Program-made: the position numbers and the translations under genes
Shown: positions 36,659-45,229 of the stretch, one piece after another
Numbering within the stretch: the stretch's first letter is position 1
Layout of the letters: every line of letters starts with the position of its first letter
NCBI GenBank assembly: GCA_964565715.1
Contig: CAZMGG010000010.1
Location: 11,962-75,961 of the forward strand
Length of the DNA stretch: 64,000 nucleotides
Source: CAZMGG01 sp964565715
GTDB lineage: Bacteria > Planctomycetota > UBA1135 > UBA2386
Direction of reading: 5' to 3'
The notes under the pieces: model-generated
The model's database searches: none
Seen by the model: only the letters and a program-made list of their open reading frames with translations
Told to the model about the DNA's origin: nothing

Positions 36659-39612
36659 GACGCCCGTCGCGCCCGGCGCTGGGACTGTTGGCCCTGGCTT
36701 GTCTGCAGGGCCTGGCCATGGCCCAGGATCCCACCGGGCGCATCCTCGGCCGCGTCTGGGACAAGGACTTCGCTGAGCCCCTGGCCGACGCGCAGGTTAC
36801 GGTCATCGAGAACGGCGCCCGCGCCGCCACCGACGCCCAGGGCACGTTCCGCCTGCCCGACCTGCCGCCGGGCCGCTACACCCTCAGCATCGGCAAGGAC
36901 GGCTACCTGCGGCAGAGCCGCGACCTGACGGTGACCGCCGGCAGGCTGACCGAGCTGGAGGTGTGGCTGCAGGCCGAGGTCACCGACCTGGAGGAGTTCG
37001 TCGTTGCCGACAATCTGCAGCTCGGCGGCGGCTCCGAGAGCGCGCTGCTGCAGGTGCGGCTGCAGAGCGCCTCGTTCCTCGACGCGATCGGCTCGGACCT
37101 GATCGGCCGGTCCGGCGCCAGCGATGCCGCGGCGGCCCTGCGCCTGGTGGCCGGCGCCTCGGTGCAGGACGGACGTTCGGCGGTGATCCGCGGGTTGCCG
37201 GATCGCTACGTCAGCGCCCAGCTGAACGGCGTGCGTCTGCCCACCGCCAACGAGGACAAGCGCGCCGTCGAGCTGGACCAGTTCCCCAGCGCGATCATCG
37301 AGAGCCTGCGGGTCAGCAAGACCTTCACGCCCGACCAGCAGGGCGACGCCTCGGGCGGCGCGGTCGACATCCGCCTGAAGGGCATCCCCGACGAGCCGTT
37401 CTTCTTCAAGTGGTCGGTGCAGACCAGCCACAACACGCAGGTGACCGGCCGCGGTGACTTCCTGACCTACCAGGGCGGCGGCCTCGGCTACCTCGGGCGG
37501 GACGGCGGCCGTCGCCGGCAGCAGCTCGACCAGCTCGGCGAGGACTGGAGCGGCGCCGTCGGCACCGTCGAGGGCGAGGCGCCGCTGGACTACAAGTGGT
37601 CGTCGGCGATCGGCGGCCGGCACGAGATCGCCGAGGGTGTGCGGCTCGGCGCGTCCGGCAGCTTCTTCTACGAGCGCGACAGCTCGCTGCGACGGGATGC
37701 CGTCGACGACTCCTGGTGGGTGGAGTCGCCGGGCGCGCCGATGACGCCGAAGACCGCGCAGGGCACCGTGCAGGACGGTGACTTCAAGACCTCGCTGTTC
37801 GACGTGCGGCAGGCCGCGCAGTCGGTGCAATGGGGAGCGCTGGGCGTGATCGGGCTGGAGACCGACCATCACGCCCTGAGCCTGACCTGGCTGCGCACGA
37901 CGACGGCCGAGGACACCGCCACCGTGGCCGAGGACACCCGCGGCAAGGCGTGGTTCTTCCCGGGCCACGACCCCGACGATCCGACCACGCCGGGCCACGA
38001 CCGCACCGACGCCGCGCCCTACCTGCGCCTCGAGACCCTCGCCTACAGCGAGCGCACCATGGACTCGGTGCAGCTGGCCGGCCGTCACCGTCTGGACCTG
38101 GGCGGCGACTCGCTGCCGCCGGAGCTGGACTGGGTGGTGTCCCGCAGCGAGGCCGCCAGCAGCGAGCCCGACAAGCGGCAGTTCGGCTCGCTGTGGGTGC
38201 CCGGCCGCACCGTCGGACCCTTCGTCATCCCCGCCGCGCACCGCCCGTTCAAGCCCTCGGCGAACTTCACGCTGGGCAACCTGCAACGGATCTGGAAGGA
38301 CATCGAGGAGGACAGCGAGCAGTACTCGGTGAACCTGAGGCTGCCCTTCCGGCAGTGGGACGACCACCCGGGCCATCTCAAGTTCGGCGTGTTCGAGGAC
38401 CGCGTGCACCGGACCTTCGACCAGGACACCTTCAGCAACTTCAACGACAACTCGGGCTTCGACGGTCCCTGGCAGCAGCAGTGGTCGTCGACCTTCCCGT
38501 TCCAGAGCCACCCGATCACCCCGTCGGTGTTCGACGTCGACTACGAGGGCCGGCAGCACCTCTCGGCCAGCTACGTGATGCTCGACCTGCCGCTGCTCGA
38601 ACGGGTCAACCTGGTGGGCGGCCTGCGTCTCGAGCGCACCCGCACCAGCATCGTCAACGACCCCGAGTCCGGCGCCACCTGGTATCCGCCTGGCTCGCTG
38701 GCGCCGACCCAGCTCAACGCCGGCGACGGCGACGTGCAGTTCGGCCAGCACGACGTGCTGCCGGCGGTGGGCCTGGTCTGGCGCACGACCGACACCGTGA
38801 CCATGCGCGCGTCCTACGGCGAGACCGTGGCGCGGCAGACCTTCAAGGAGCTGTCGCCGATCCTGCAGCAGGAATTCCTGGGCGGGCCGATTTTCATCGG
38901 CAACCCGGAGCTGCAGATGAGCGACCTGCGCAACTACGACCTGCGCGTCGACTGGACGCCGTACGACGGCGGCATGCTGTCGGCGTCCTGGTTCCGCAAG
39001 GACATCCGCCGGCCGATCGAATACGTGCAGCGCATCGCGTCGTTCGACTTCACCACGGCGGTGAACTACCCGCGCGGCCGCATCGACGGCCTGGAACTGG
39101 AGGCGCGGCAGCAGCTCGGCCACTTCTGGCGACCGCTGGAGGGGCTGGGCATCGGCGCCAACGCCACCTGGCTGGATGCGCGAGTGAGCCTGCCGGACGA
39201 CGAGATCGCCGGCTTCGACCTGCCGGGCATCCAGGCGCCGATGAGCAGCCGCGAGATGACCAACGCGCCCGAGGCGCTCTACAACGCCTTCGTCACCTAC
39301 GACCTCGAGGCGACCGGTTCGCAGCTCGCCGTGTTCTACACCGTGCAGGGCGACTCGTTGGTGGCCGGCGCCGGCCAGTCGAGCGGCAACTTCGTGCCGA
39401 GCGTCTACGCCGACGACTTCGACACCCTGAACGCCAGCTTCTCCCAGGCGCTCGGCCGGCACGTCAGGTTGCAGCTCGGCGCCAAGAACCTCACCGACCC
39501 GTTGATCCGCGAGGTCTACCGGTCGCCCTACATCGACGGCGACGTGGTGCGCAGCTCGCACCGCAACGGCATCGACCTGACCTTCGGCATCGGCGGCGAG
39601 ATCCGCTTCTGA
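36652..39612 (+). CDS. TonB-dependent outer-membrane receptor with carboxypeptidase-regulatory domain
   Basis: The 986-residue product has a signal peptide (LGLLALACLQGLAMAQ), a carboxypeptidase-regulatory-like domain at about 28-110 (GRILGRVWDKDFAEPLADAQ, GRYTLSIGKDGYLRQ), a plug domain at about 115-250 (GASDAAAALRLVAGASVQDG, VIRGLPDRYVSAQLNGVRLP, GDASGGAVDIRLKG) and a 22-strand-type barrel that ends in the outer-membrane signature GEIRF. A short acidic segment near the N-terminus of the plug (EVTDLEEFVVAD) may be the TonB box region. GTG 36652 overlaps the lipoprotein stop. The substrate is unknown; the plug is similar in style to IroN/Oar-like receptors. The dedicated energy complex downstream should power it. 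Confidence 0.92.
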   Translation: MVGRPSRPALGLLALACLQGLAMAQDPTGRILGRVWDKDFAEPLADAQVTVIENGARAATDAQGTFRLPDLPPGRYTLSIGKDGYLRQSRDLTVTAGRLTELEVWLQAEVTDLEEFVVADNLQLGGGSESALLQVRLQSASFLDAIGSDLIGRSGASDAAAALRLVAGASVQDGRSAVIRGLPDRYVSAQLNGVRLPTANEDKRAVELDQFPSAIIESLRVSKTFTPDQQGDASGGAVDIRLKGIPDEPFFFKWSVQTSHNTQVTGRGDFLTYQGGGLGYLGRDGGRRRQQLDQLGEDWSGAVGTVEGEAPLDYKWSSAIGGRHEIAEGVRLGASGSFFYERDSSLRRDAVDDSWWVESPGAPMTPKTAQGTVQDGDFKTSLFDVRQAAQSVQWGALGVIGLETDHHALSLTWLRTTTAEDTATVAEDTRGKAWFFPGHDPDDPTTPGHDRTDAAPYLRLETLAYSERTMDSVQLAGRHRLDLGGDSLPPELDWVVSRSEAASSEPDKRQFGSLWVPGRTVGPFVIPAAHRPFKPSANFTLGNLQRIWKDIEEDSEQYSVNLRLPFRQWDDHPGHLKFGVFEDRVHRTFDQDTFSNFNDNSGFDGPWQQQWSSTFPFQSHPITPSVFDVDYEGRQHLSASYVMLDLPLLERVNLVGGLRLERTRTSIVNDPESGATWYPPGSLAPTQLNAGDGDVQFGQHDVLPAVGLVWRTTDTVTMRASYGETVARQTFKELSPILQQEFLGGPIFIGNPELQMSDLRNYDLRVDWTPYDGGMLSASWFRKDIRRPIEYVQRIASFDFTTAVNYPRGRIDGLELEARQQLGHFWRPLEGLGIGANATWLDARVSLPDDEIAGFDLPGIQAPMSSREMTNAPEALYNAFVTYDLEATGSQLAVFYTVQGDSLVAGAGQSSGNFVPSVYADDFDTLNASFSQALGRHVRLQLGAKNLTDPLIREVYRSPYIDGDVVRSSHRNGIDLTFGIGGEIRF

Positions 39613-39632
39613 CATCGCGACCCAGGAACACC

Positions 39633-40466
39633 ATGACCACGGCACCGGCGCATCCCCCGACCGCCCTCCACCCCGCGCGACGCTCCCTCGGCGGCGCCCT
39701 CTGGCGCATCCTGCTCGGCGCGTTGCTGCTGGCCGCCGCGCTGCGCGCCCAGGACGGCGCGGCGCCGGCCACACCATCCACGCTGGCGGCGACGCGCTCG
39801 GCGTTGGACCGCTGGGTCGAGGTCCGGCAGCTCATCTCCCAGGAGAAGCGGGACTGGCAGCTGGCCCGGGAGATGCTGTCGGCGCGGGTGGCGGTGCTGC
39901 GGCGGGAGCTGGAACTGCTCCGCGCCAGGGTGGCGACGACCCAGGAGTCGGTGCAGGCCACCACGCCCGAACTGCAGAAGCTGCAGGCCGAGGCGGCGGC
40001 CAGCGCGGCGGCCACCGCCGGCCTGCTGGCGGCGACCCCGGCCCTGGAGGCGCAGACGCGCCGCCTGTTGCAGCGCCTGCCGGCCCTGCTGGCGGCCCGG
40101 GTCGATCCGGCGGCGCGGCGCCTGCAGGCGGTCACCGCCGACCTGCCGCTGCCCGAGCGGCTGCAGGCCGTGCTGACGGTGTTGCGCGAGGCGGACAAGT
40201 GGCAGCAGCAGGTGCTGACCGCCACCGAGCAGCGGCAGGTGGCCGACGACGTAACCGCCAGCGTCACGACCCTGTACCTGGGCCTCGGCCAGGCGTTCTA
40301 CGCGTCCGCCGACGGCCGCCATGCCGGCCGCGGCGTACCCGGCGCCGAGGGCTGGACCTGGCAGCCGCTGCAGGGCGAGGACGCCGCCGCCGTGGTGCGC
40401 GCCATCGCCATCCTGCAGGGCCGGGAGATGGCCGACCACGTGCGCCTGCCGGTGCGGATCCAGTGA
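39633..40466 (+). CDS. DUF3450-like periplasmic coiled-coil protein
   Basis: The 277-residue product has an exported N-terminus (RILLGALLLAAALRAQ), then a long alanine/leucine coiled coil (TLAATRSALDRWVEVRQLIS, VAVLRRELELLRARVATTQE) and a C-terminal globular part with VTTLYLGLGQAFYASADG and GWTWQPLQGEDAAAVVRAI. Order and content match DUF3450 proteins, which in Vibrio and Shewanella precede ttpC-exbB2-exbD2-tonB2 genes and are thought to help the TonB2 energy complex. It starts 20 bp after the receptor stop and ends 22 bp before the TtpC-like gene. Confidence 0.85.
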   Translation: MTTAPAHPPTALHPARRSLGGALWRILLGALLLAAALRAQDGAAPATPSTLAATRSALDRWVEVRQLISQEKRDWQLAREMLSARVAVLRRELELLRARVATTQESVQATTPELQKLQAEAAASAAATAGLLAATPALEAQTRRLLQRLPALLAARVDPAARRLQAVTADLPLPERLQAVLTVLREADKWQQQVLTATEQRQVADDVTASVTTLYLGLGQAFYASADGRHAGRGVPGAEGWTWQPLQGEDAAAVVRAIAILQGREMADHVRLPVRIQ

Positions 40467-40488
40467 CGACCCCGAACGGAGATCACCC

Positions 40489-42030
40489 ATGAAGCGAATC
40501 ATCGACACCATCGCGTGCGCGTCCCTGCTGCTGTCGGCCGCGGCATTGCCCGGTCAGGCCGGCGGCCTGCAGGGCGTCGGCCAGGACCTGGAGCGGCGCC
40601 TGCAGGAGAGCCTGACGGAGCTCGCCACCGTGCGGGAGCAGATCGCCGCGGTGAAGGTGCCGATGGCGAGCCTGCTGGACGACCTGGAGGCCGAGCTGGC
40701 GGTGGCGCGGCAGCAACTGCAGGACGCCGAACGGCTCGCCGAGGGCCGCGCCCTCGAACTCGGCCGGCTGCGGCAGACCATCAGGGTGCGCAACGACGAG
40801 GCCGGCTGGCTCACCAACCTGCTGAACGAGTACGTGCAGGAGTTCGAGACGCGGGTGCACAGCGCCGACCGGCAGCGCCTCCGGCCGGTCCTCGGCGAGG
40901 CCCGTGCGCTCGGCGCCGACCTCAACGCCGCCTTCCCGCAGCGGTTGGCGGCGCAGACGGCGCTGGTCACGGCGGCCCTGCAGCGCCTCGACGAGGCCTT
41001 CGGCGGCCACACCTTCCCGGGCAGCGCGGTGGATCCGCAGGGCATCGTCCGCGCCGGCAGCTTCACCGCCGTCGGTCCGGTGGTGGTGTTCCGCGCCACC
41101 GACACCGGTGAGGCCGGCCTGATCGAACCGGGCACCGTCACCGAGCCGACGGTGACGCGGCTGCCGCGACCGGGGGACGCCGTTGCGGCGGCGCGGGTGG
41201 TCGAGAACGGCGCCGGTGGGCTGCCGGTCGATCCGACCCTGGGCAACGCGCTGAAGATCGCCGGCACGCAGGAGACGCTGTGGCAGCACATCCAGAAGGG
41301 TGGTCCGGTGATGATCCCGATCTTCGTGCTGGCCGGCGCCGCCCTGCTGGTGGCCCTGTGGAAGTGGCTGCAGCTGCTCCGCGTGCGACGGCCCTCGCGC
41401 CGGCAGGTGGAGGCGGTGCTGGGTGCGATCGGCAGCGGTGATCGCGAGGCGGCCCGGGCCAGCGCGCTGCGCGTCGTCGGGCCCGCCGGCGAGATGCTGG
41501 CGGCCGGCGTCGAACATGCCGACGAGCCGCGCGAGCTGATCGAGGAGGTGATGTACGAGCAGGTGCTGCGCAGCCGGTTGCGGCTGCAGCGGGGCCTGCC
41601 GTTCGTCGGCATCGCCGCCGCCGCCGCGCCCCTGCTCGGTCTGCTCGGCACGGTGACCGGCATCATGAACACCTTCCAGCTGATCACGGCGTTCGGTTCC
41701 GGTGACGCCCAGACGCTGTCCGGCGGCATCTCCGAGGCGCTGATCACCACCGAGTACGGCCTGATCGTGGCGATCCCGGCCCTGCTGCTGCACGCGTTCC
41801 TGTCGCGCAAGGCGCGCGGCATCGTCGCCGGGATGGAGGCGGTGGCGGTGGAGTTCGCCAACCAGGTGGAGACGGCGCGGGCCCGGCGACGCGGCCGCGC
41901 GCCGGTGATGGCGGCGGGGCCGGCCGCAGCCGCGCCGGACCCGGTCCTGGTGCGGGCGCAGGTCGACGATCTGCTGCGCGAGATGCTCGGCCCGCTGCTG
42001 GAAGGCAGTGCCCCGGGAGCCGGCCGGTGA
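40489..42030 (+). CDS. ttpC: TtpC-like MotA/TolQ/ExbB proton channel with periplasmic extension
   Basis: The 513-residue product has a signal sequence (IACASLLLSAAALPGQA), an extended periplasmic coiled coil (about 25-150: LERRLQESLTELATVREQIA), a beta-rich linker and a C-terminal MotA/TolQ/ExbB domain with three membrane segments (PVMIPIFVLAGAALLVALW, IAAAAAPLLGLLGTVTGIMN, TEYGLIVAIPALLLHAFL). The extra periplasmic part distinguishes TtpC from ordinary ExbB; in Vibrio it is needed for TonB2 function. GGAGA lies 6-10 nt before the ATG. The stop overlaps the GTG of the ExbB gene. The name rests on domain layout and gene order. Confidence 0.88.
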   Translation: MKRIIDTIACASLLLSAAALPGQAGGLQGVGQDLERRLQESLTELATVREQIAAVKVPMASLLDDLEAELAVARQQLQDAERLAEGRALELGRLRQTIRVRNDEAGWLTNLLNEYVQEFETRVHSADRQRLRPVLGEARALGADLNAAFPQRLAAQTALVTAALQRLDEAFGGHTFPGSAVDPQGIVRAGSFTAVGPVVVFRATDTGEAGLIEPGTVTEPTVTRLPRPGDAVAAARVVENGAGGLPVDPTLGNALKIAGTQETLWQHIQKGGPVMIPIFVLAGAALLVALWKWLQLLRVRRPSRRQVEAVLGAIGSGDREAARASALRVVGPAGEMLAAGVEHADEPRELIEEVMYEQVLRSRLRLQRGLPFVGIAAAAAPLLGLLGTVTGIMNTFQLITAFGSGDAQTLSGGISEALITTEYGLIVAIPALLLHAFLSRKARGIVAGMEAVAVEFANQVETARARRRGRAPVMAAGPAAAAPDPVLVRAQVDDLLREMLGPLLEGSAPGAGR

Positions 42031-42764
42031 GTCTCGCCCTGCTGGAAGGCTGGCCCGAGCGGCTCGCGCAGGTGCTGCGCGAGGCCCTGCGGATCTGGCA
42101 CGACGGCGGCTGGGCCATGTGGGGGCTGCTGGTCATCGCGCTCACCCTGTTCGGCATCGGCGTCCGCGTGCACCTGGACCTGCGGCAACGGCGGCACCGG
42201 GTGCCGGAGGCGGTGTGGCGCCGCTGGCTGCTGGAGCCGGCGGATCGCGAGGGACCGATCGGCCACCTGCTCGATCGGGTCGGCGAGCCGGAGTCGGTGA
42301 CGGCGATGGTGCGGCGCTTCGCCGAACTGCACCACGAGGAGATCGTGCCGTTCGAACGCGACCTGCGGGTGATGCAGGTGTGCGTGGGGGCGGCGCCGCT
42401 GATCGGCCTGCTCGGCACCGTCACCGGCATGCTGGCGACCTTCGCCGCGCTGGCCGCCGGCGGCGGCGGCGACCAGACCATGACGCAGATCAGCAAGGGC
42501 ATCAGCGAGGCGCTGATCACCACCGAGGCGGGCCTGGTGGTGGCCCTCGGCGGCCTGTTCCTGCATCGCCACCTGGCCCGCCGCGCCGAGGTCCACCAGG
42601 CGTTCCTGGCCCACCTGCAGACCGTGTGCACCCAGGTGGCCTGGGGCCACGACCGGCGGCAACGGCGCGCCGCCGCCCGCGCCGCCGCCCGCGGCCGTTT
42701 CGCCGGCCTGCTGCTCCGTCCTGCGTCCGCGTCCGCGTCCGTTCCCACCGAGGTGAAGTCATGA
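42027..42764 (+). CDS. exbB: ExbB-type proton channel protein
   Basis: The 245-residue product has the ExbB/TolQ topology: a first membrane segment (GGWAMWGLLVIALTLFGIGV), a cytoplasmic loop and two further segments (VCVGAAPLIGLLGTVTGMLA and ITTEAGLVVALGGLFLHRHL). The signature GLLGTVTGMLATF, followed by SKGISEALITTEAGL, is nearly identical in style to the TtpC-like channel upstream. The C-terminus is unusually arginine- and alanine-rich and carries three GCGTCC hexamer repeats encoding SASASA. With ExbD and TonB it converts proton motive force into receptor opening. GTGA and ATGA overlaps couple it to both neighbours. Confidence 0.9.
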   Translation: MSLALLEGWPERLAQVLREALRIWHDGGWAMWGLLVIALTLFGIGVRVHLDLRQRRHRVPEAVWRRWLLEPADREGPIGHLLDRVGEPESVTAMVRRFAELHHEEIVPFERDLRVMQVCVGAAPLIGLLGTVTGMLATFAALAAGGGGDQTMTQISKGISEALITTEAGLVVALGGLFLHRHLARRAEVHQAFLAHLQTVCTQVAWGHDRRQRRAAARAAARGRFAGLLLRPASASASVPTEVKS

Positions 42765-43171
42765 GCCGCTTCCGTGTCTCCGAGGACGACGACCAGGCGC
42801 TCGGCATCGACATGTCGCCGATGATCGACTGCGTCTTCATCCTGCTGATCTTCTTCATCGTCACCACCACCTTCGTCGAGGAGTCCGGCGTCGAGGTGGA
42901 CAAGCCGAAGGCCGCCTCGGCGTCGCGCCTGGAGAAGACCAGCCTGCTGATCGCACTCACCGGCAAGGGCGAGGTCATGCACGGCAATCGCGACATCGGC
43001 ATCGGCGGCGTCCGCACGGTGGTGGCGGTGGCGATGCAGAAGGAGCCGGTGCCGGTGATCGTGCAGGCCGACGCCGCGGCGCCCACCGGCCTGCTGGTGC
43101 GCGTGATCGACGAGGCCAAGCTCGGCGGCGCCGCCAAGGTGAGCCTGGCCACCAGCCAACCCGGCCGATGA
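42761..43171 (+). CDS. exbD: ExbD-type biopolymer transport protein
   Basis: The 136-residue product has a short cytoplasmic N-terminus and one membrane segment, MIDCVFILLIFFIVTTTF, in which the aspartate of SPMIDC is the protonatable residue required in ExbD/TolR. The periplasmic domain follows (LLIALTGKGEVMHGNRDI, PVIVQADAAAPTGLLVRVID). It is coupled by ATGA overlaps to exbB and tonB. The family call is secure. Confidence 0.92.
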   Translation: MSRFRVSEDDDQALGIDMSPMIDCVFILLIFFIVTTTFVEESGVEVDKPKAASASRLEKTSLLIALTGKGEVMHGNRDIGIGGVRTVVAVAMQKEPVPVIVQADAAAPTGLLVRVIDEAKLGGAAKVSLATSQPGR

Positions 43172-43845
43172 ACGCCAGCCCTGTACCTGCGCGGCGTCCG
43201 CCGCTGCGCCGCCCGCCGCTGCGCCGTGCGCTGGCGATGGCCGGCGGCGCCGTGCTGACCCTGCTCTGCTTCCTGGTGCTGCCGCTGATCCAGGCGATCA
43301 CCGCGCCGCCGGACGACGACACGCTGCTGCGCGGCATCGACACGACGGCCCTGCCGCCACCGCCACCGCCGCCGCCGCCGGAGCCGGAGAAGCCGCCTGA
43401 GGCGGAGCCGGAGCCACCGGCCATGGATGAGCCGCCGCCGCAGTTCGACTTCGGCAGCCTCGATCTGGTCCTGGACGGCGGCGGCGGTGGCAGCGGCTTC
43501 CTGCCCGGCGATCTCGGCGGGCGCGTGGCGGCGGCGCAGCGCGGCAGCGAGGACGGCGGCGTGTTCGGCCTCGCCGATCTCGACCAGAAGCCGCGGCCGG
43601 TGCACCAGCCTGGTCCCAACTGGGACGCGGTCCTGCGCGCCAAGGCGCCGGGCCACGTCCAGGTTCTGTTCGTGGTCGACGAGGACGGCCGCGTCGCCAA
43701 GGCCACCGTGCAGTCCTCCACCGACACCGTGTTCGAGCCGGCTGCGCTGGCCGCGGTGCGCAAGTGGCGTTTCGAGCCCGGCCGCAGCCAGGGCAGGCCG
43801 GTCCGCTTCCGCATGCGCGTGCAGGTCTCCTTTCCCAAGCAATAG
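43168..43845 (+). CDS. tonB: TonB energy-transducing protein
   Basis: The 225-residue product has an N-terminal membrane anchor (AMAGGAVLTLLCFLVLPLI, about 22-42), a proline/glutamate-rich periplasmic linker (PPPPPPPPEPEKPPEAEPEP, about 59-80), a glycine-rich spacer and a C-terminal TonB domain (about 145-222: VQVLFVVDEDGRVAKATV, FEPAALAAVRKWRFEPGRSQ, VRFRMRVQVSFP). It contacts the TonB box of receptors such as the one at 36652. It is smaller than classical TonB, as usual for TonB2-type proteins. The ATGA overlap with exbD and a 3-bp gap to the TPR gene place it in the same operon. Confidence 0.92.
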   Translation: MNASPVPARRPPLRRPPLRRALAMAGGAVLTLLCFLVLPLIQAITAPPDDDTLLRGIDTTALPPPPPPPPPEPEKPPEAEPEPPAMDEPPPQFDFGSLDLVLDGGGGGSGFLPGDLGGRVAAAQRGSEDGGVFGLADLDQKPRPVHQPGPNWDAVLRAKAPGHVQVLFVVDEDGRVAKATVQSSTDTVFEPAALAAVRKWRFEPGRSQGRPVRFRMRVQVSFPKQ

Positions 43846-43848
43846 CCC

Positions 43849-45216
43849 ATGAAGCCCGCAACCCTCCTGCTCTCCTCCGTGCTGTTCGCCGCGACCGCCA
43901 TGGCGCAGACGAACGGCGCCACGATCACCGTTCGCCAGGACCTCGAGGTCCTGCGATCGCCCGGTTTCCGCGAACGCCTCGTCCAGAGCTACCTCGCCGA
44001 GAGCGACGTGGAGCCGCCGCTCACCGCCGCCGAACGCAAGACCCTGCAGGCGGCGATCGACCTGGTGGCCACCGAGCGGGCCGCCGACGCCGTGGCCGCC
44101 CTCGAACGGAGCCGCGGCCCGGCGGCGAGCGCGCAGCTCGACTTCACCCTGGCCAACACGCTGACCCAGTTGGATCGGCTGGACGAGGCGGCGGCCGCAG
44201 CCGGCCTCGCGGTGCAGAAGTTCCCGCGCTTCCGTCGCGCCTGGGCCCACCTCGGCATGGTGCAGTTCCGGCGCGGTGACTTCCGCGAGGCCGGCCGAGC
44301 CCTGTCCCGCGCCGTCGAACTGGGCGCCCACGATGCGCTCACTTACGGGCTGCTGGGCGTGGCGCACGCCCGCAGCCAGCGCTACGTGGCCGCCGAGTCC
44401 GCCTTCCGCATGGCCGCCATGCTGGCCCCCGACGAGTGGGACTGGCAGATGGGCCTGGCGGAGACCTTCTACCGTCAGGAACGCTTCGCCGACGCCGTGG
44501 CGCTGTTCCGCGGCTTGCAGGAGCAGCATCCCGATCGCCCCGAACTCTGGCTGGCCTTGGGCGAGGCCTATCTGCGGCTCGGCAAGGACCTCGAGGCTGT
44601 CAAGTGCCTGCAGGTGGTCGATGGCCTCGGCGCCGCCACGCCGGCGATGCTGGCCAACCTCGCCGATGCCTGCGCCCGGCTCGGGCTGCCCGATCTCGCC
44701 GCCGCCGCCTGGCTGCGTGGCATGGAGGCCGAGGGCGGCACCGCCGATCGCGCGCTGCGCGGCGCCCGCTTCCTGCTCGGCAGGGGCGCGCCGGAGGAGG
44801 CCGCCGAGCTGGCGGCGCAGATCGCCGCCCGTCGCGGCGACCGGCTGGGCGAGCACGAGGCCAGGGAACTGCTCCGCCTGCGCGCCCGGCTGGCGGCGGC
44901 GACCGGCGCCACCGATACCGAGGTGGCGATGCTGCAGGAACTGGTGGCCCGCGATCCCTTGGACGGCGATGCCCTGCTGCGGCTGGGCCAGCACCACGCC
45001 CGCACCGGCGATCCACAGCAGGCCATCTTCTGCTTCGAGCGCGCCGCCAGCAGCGAGGCGGTCGGCGCGGACGCCCGCGTGTTGCACGCGCAGGTCCTGG
45101 CCAGCCAGCGCCGCTATGCCGAGGCGGTGCCGCTGCTGAAGGCGGCGCAGGCGATGAAGCCGCGCGACAGCGTGGCCACCTTCCTGCAGCAGGTGGAACG
45201 GGCCCAGGGCCGCTGA
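43849..45216 (+). CDS. Exported TPR protein of the TonB2-type operon
   Basis: The 455-residue product has a signal peptide (ATLLLSSVLFAATAMAQ) and at least ten TPR units (AWAHLGMVQFRRGDFREAGR, TYGLLGVAHARSQRYVAAES, WQMGLAETFYRQERFADAVA, ELWLALGEAYLRLGKDLEAV and onward to VLHAQVLASQRRYAEAVPLL). A TPR protein after tonB2 is part of the conserved TonB2 gene order in gammaproteobacteria, where it is thought to assist the complex in the periplasm. It begins 3 bp after tonB and ends the locus. Confidence 0.87.
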   Translation: MKPATLLLSSVLFAATAMAQTNGATITVRQDLEVLRSPGFRERLVQSYLAESDVEPPLTAAERKTLQAAIDLVATERAADAVAALERSRGPAASAQLDFTLANTLTQLDRLDEAAAAAGLAVQKFPRFRRAWAHLGMVQFRRGDFREAGRALSRAVELGAHDALTYGLLGVAHARSQRYVAAESAFRMAAMLAPDEWDWQMGLAETFYRQERFADAVALFRGLQEQHPDRPELWLALGEAYLRLGKDLEAVKCLQVVDGLGAATPAMLANLADACARLGLPDLAAAAWLRGMEAEGGTADRALRGARFLLGRGAPEEAAELAAQIAARRGDRLGEHEARELLRLRARLAAATGATDTEVAMLQELVARDPLDGDALLRLGQHHARTGDPQQAIFCFERAASSEAVGADARVLHAQVLASQRRYAEAVPLLKAAQAMKPRDSVATFLQQVERAQGR

Positions 45217-45229
45217 CCGCTCGTGGCGC

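Noticed and set aside
42725..42741. Three GCGTCC hexamers in the exbB 3' end as a phase-variation tract
   Set aside because: A 6-bp unit keeps the reading frame and only changes the number of Ser-Ala pairs near the C-terminus.
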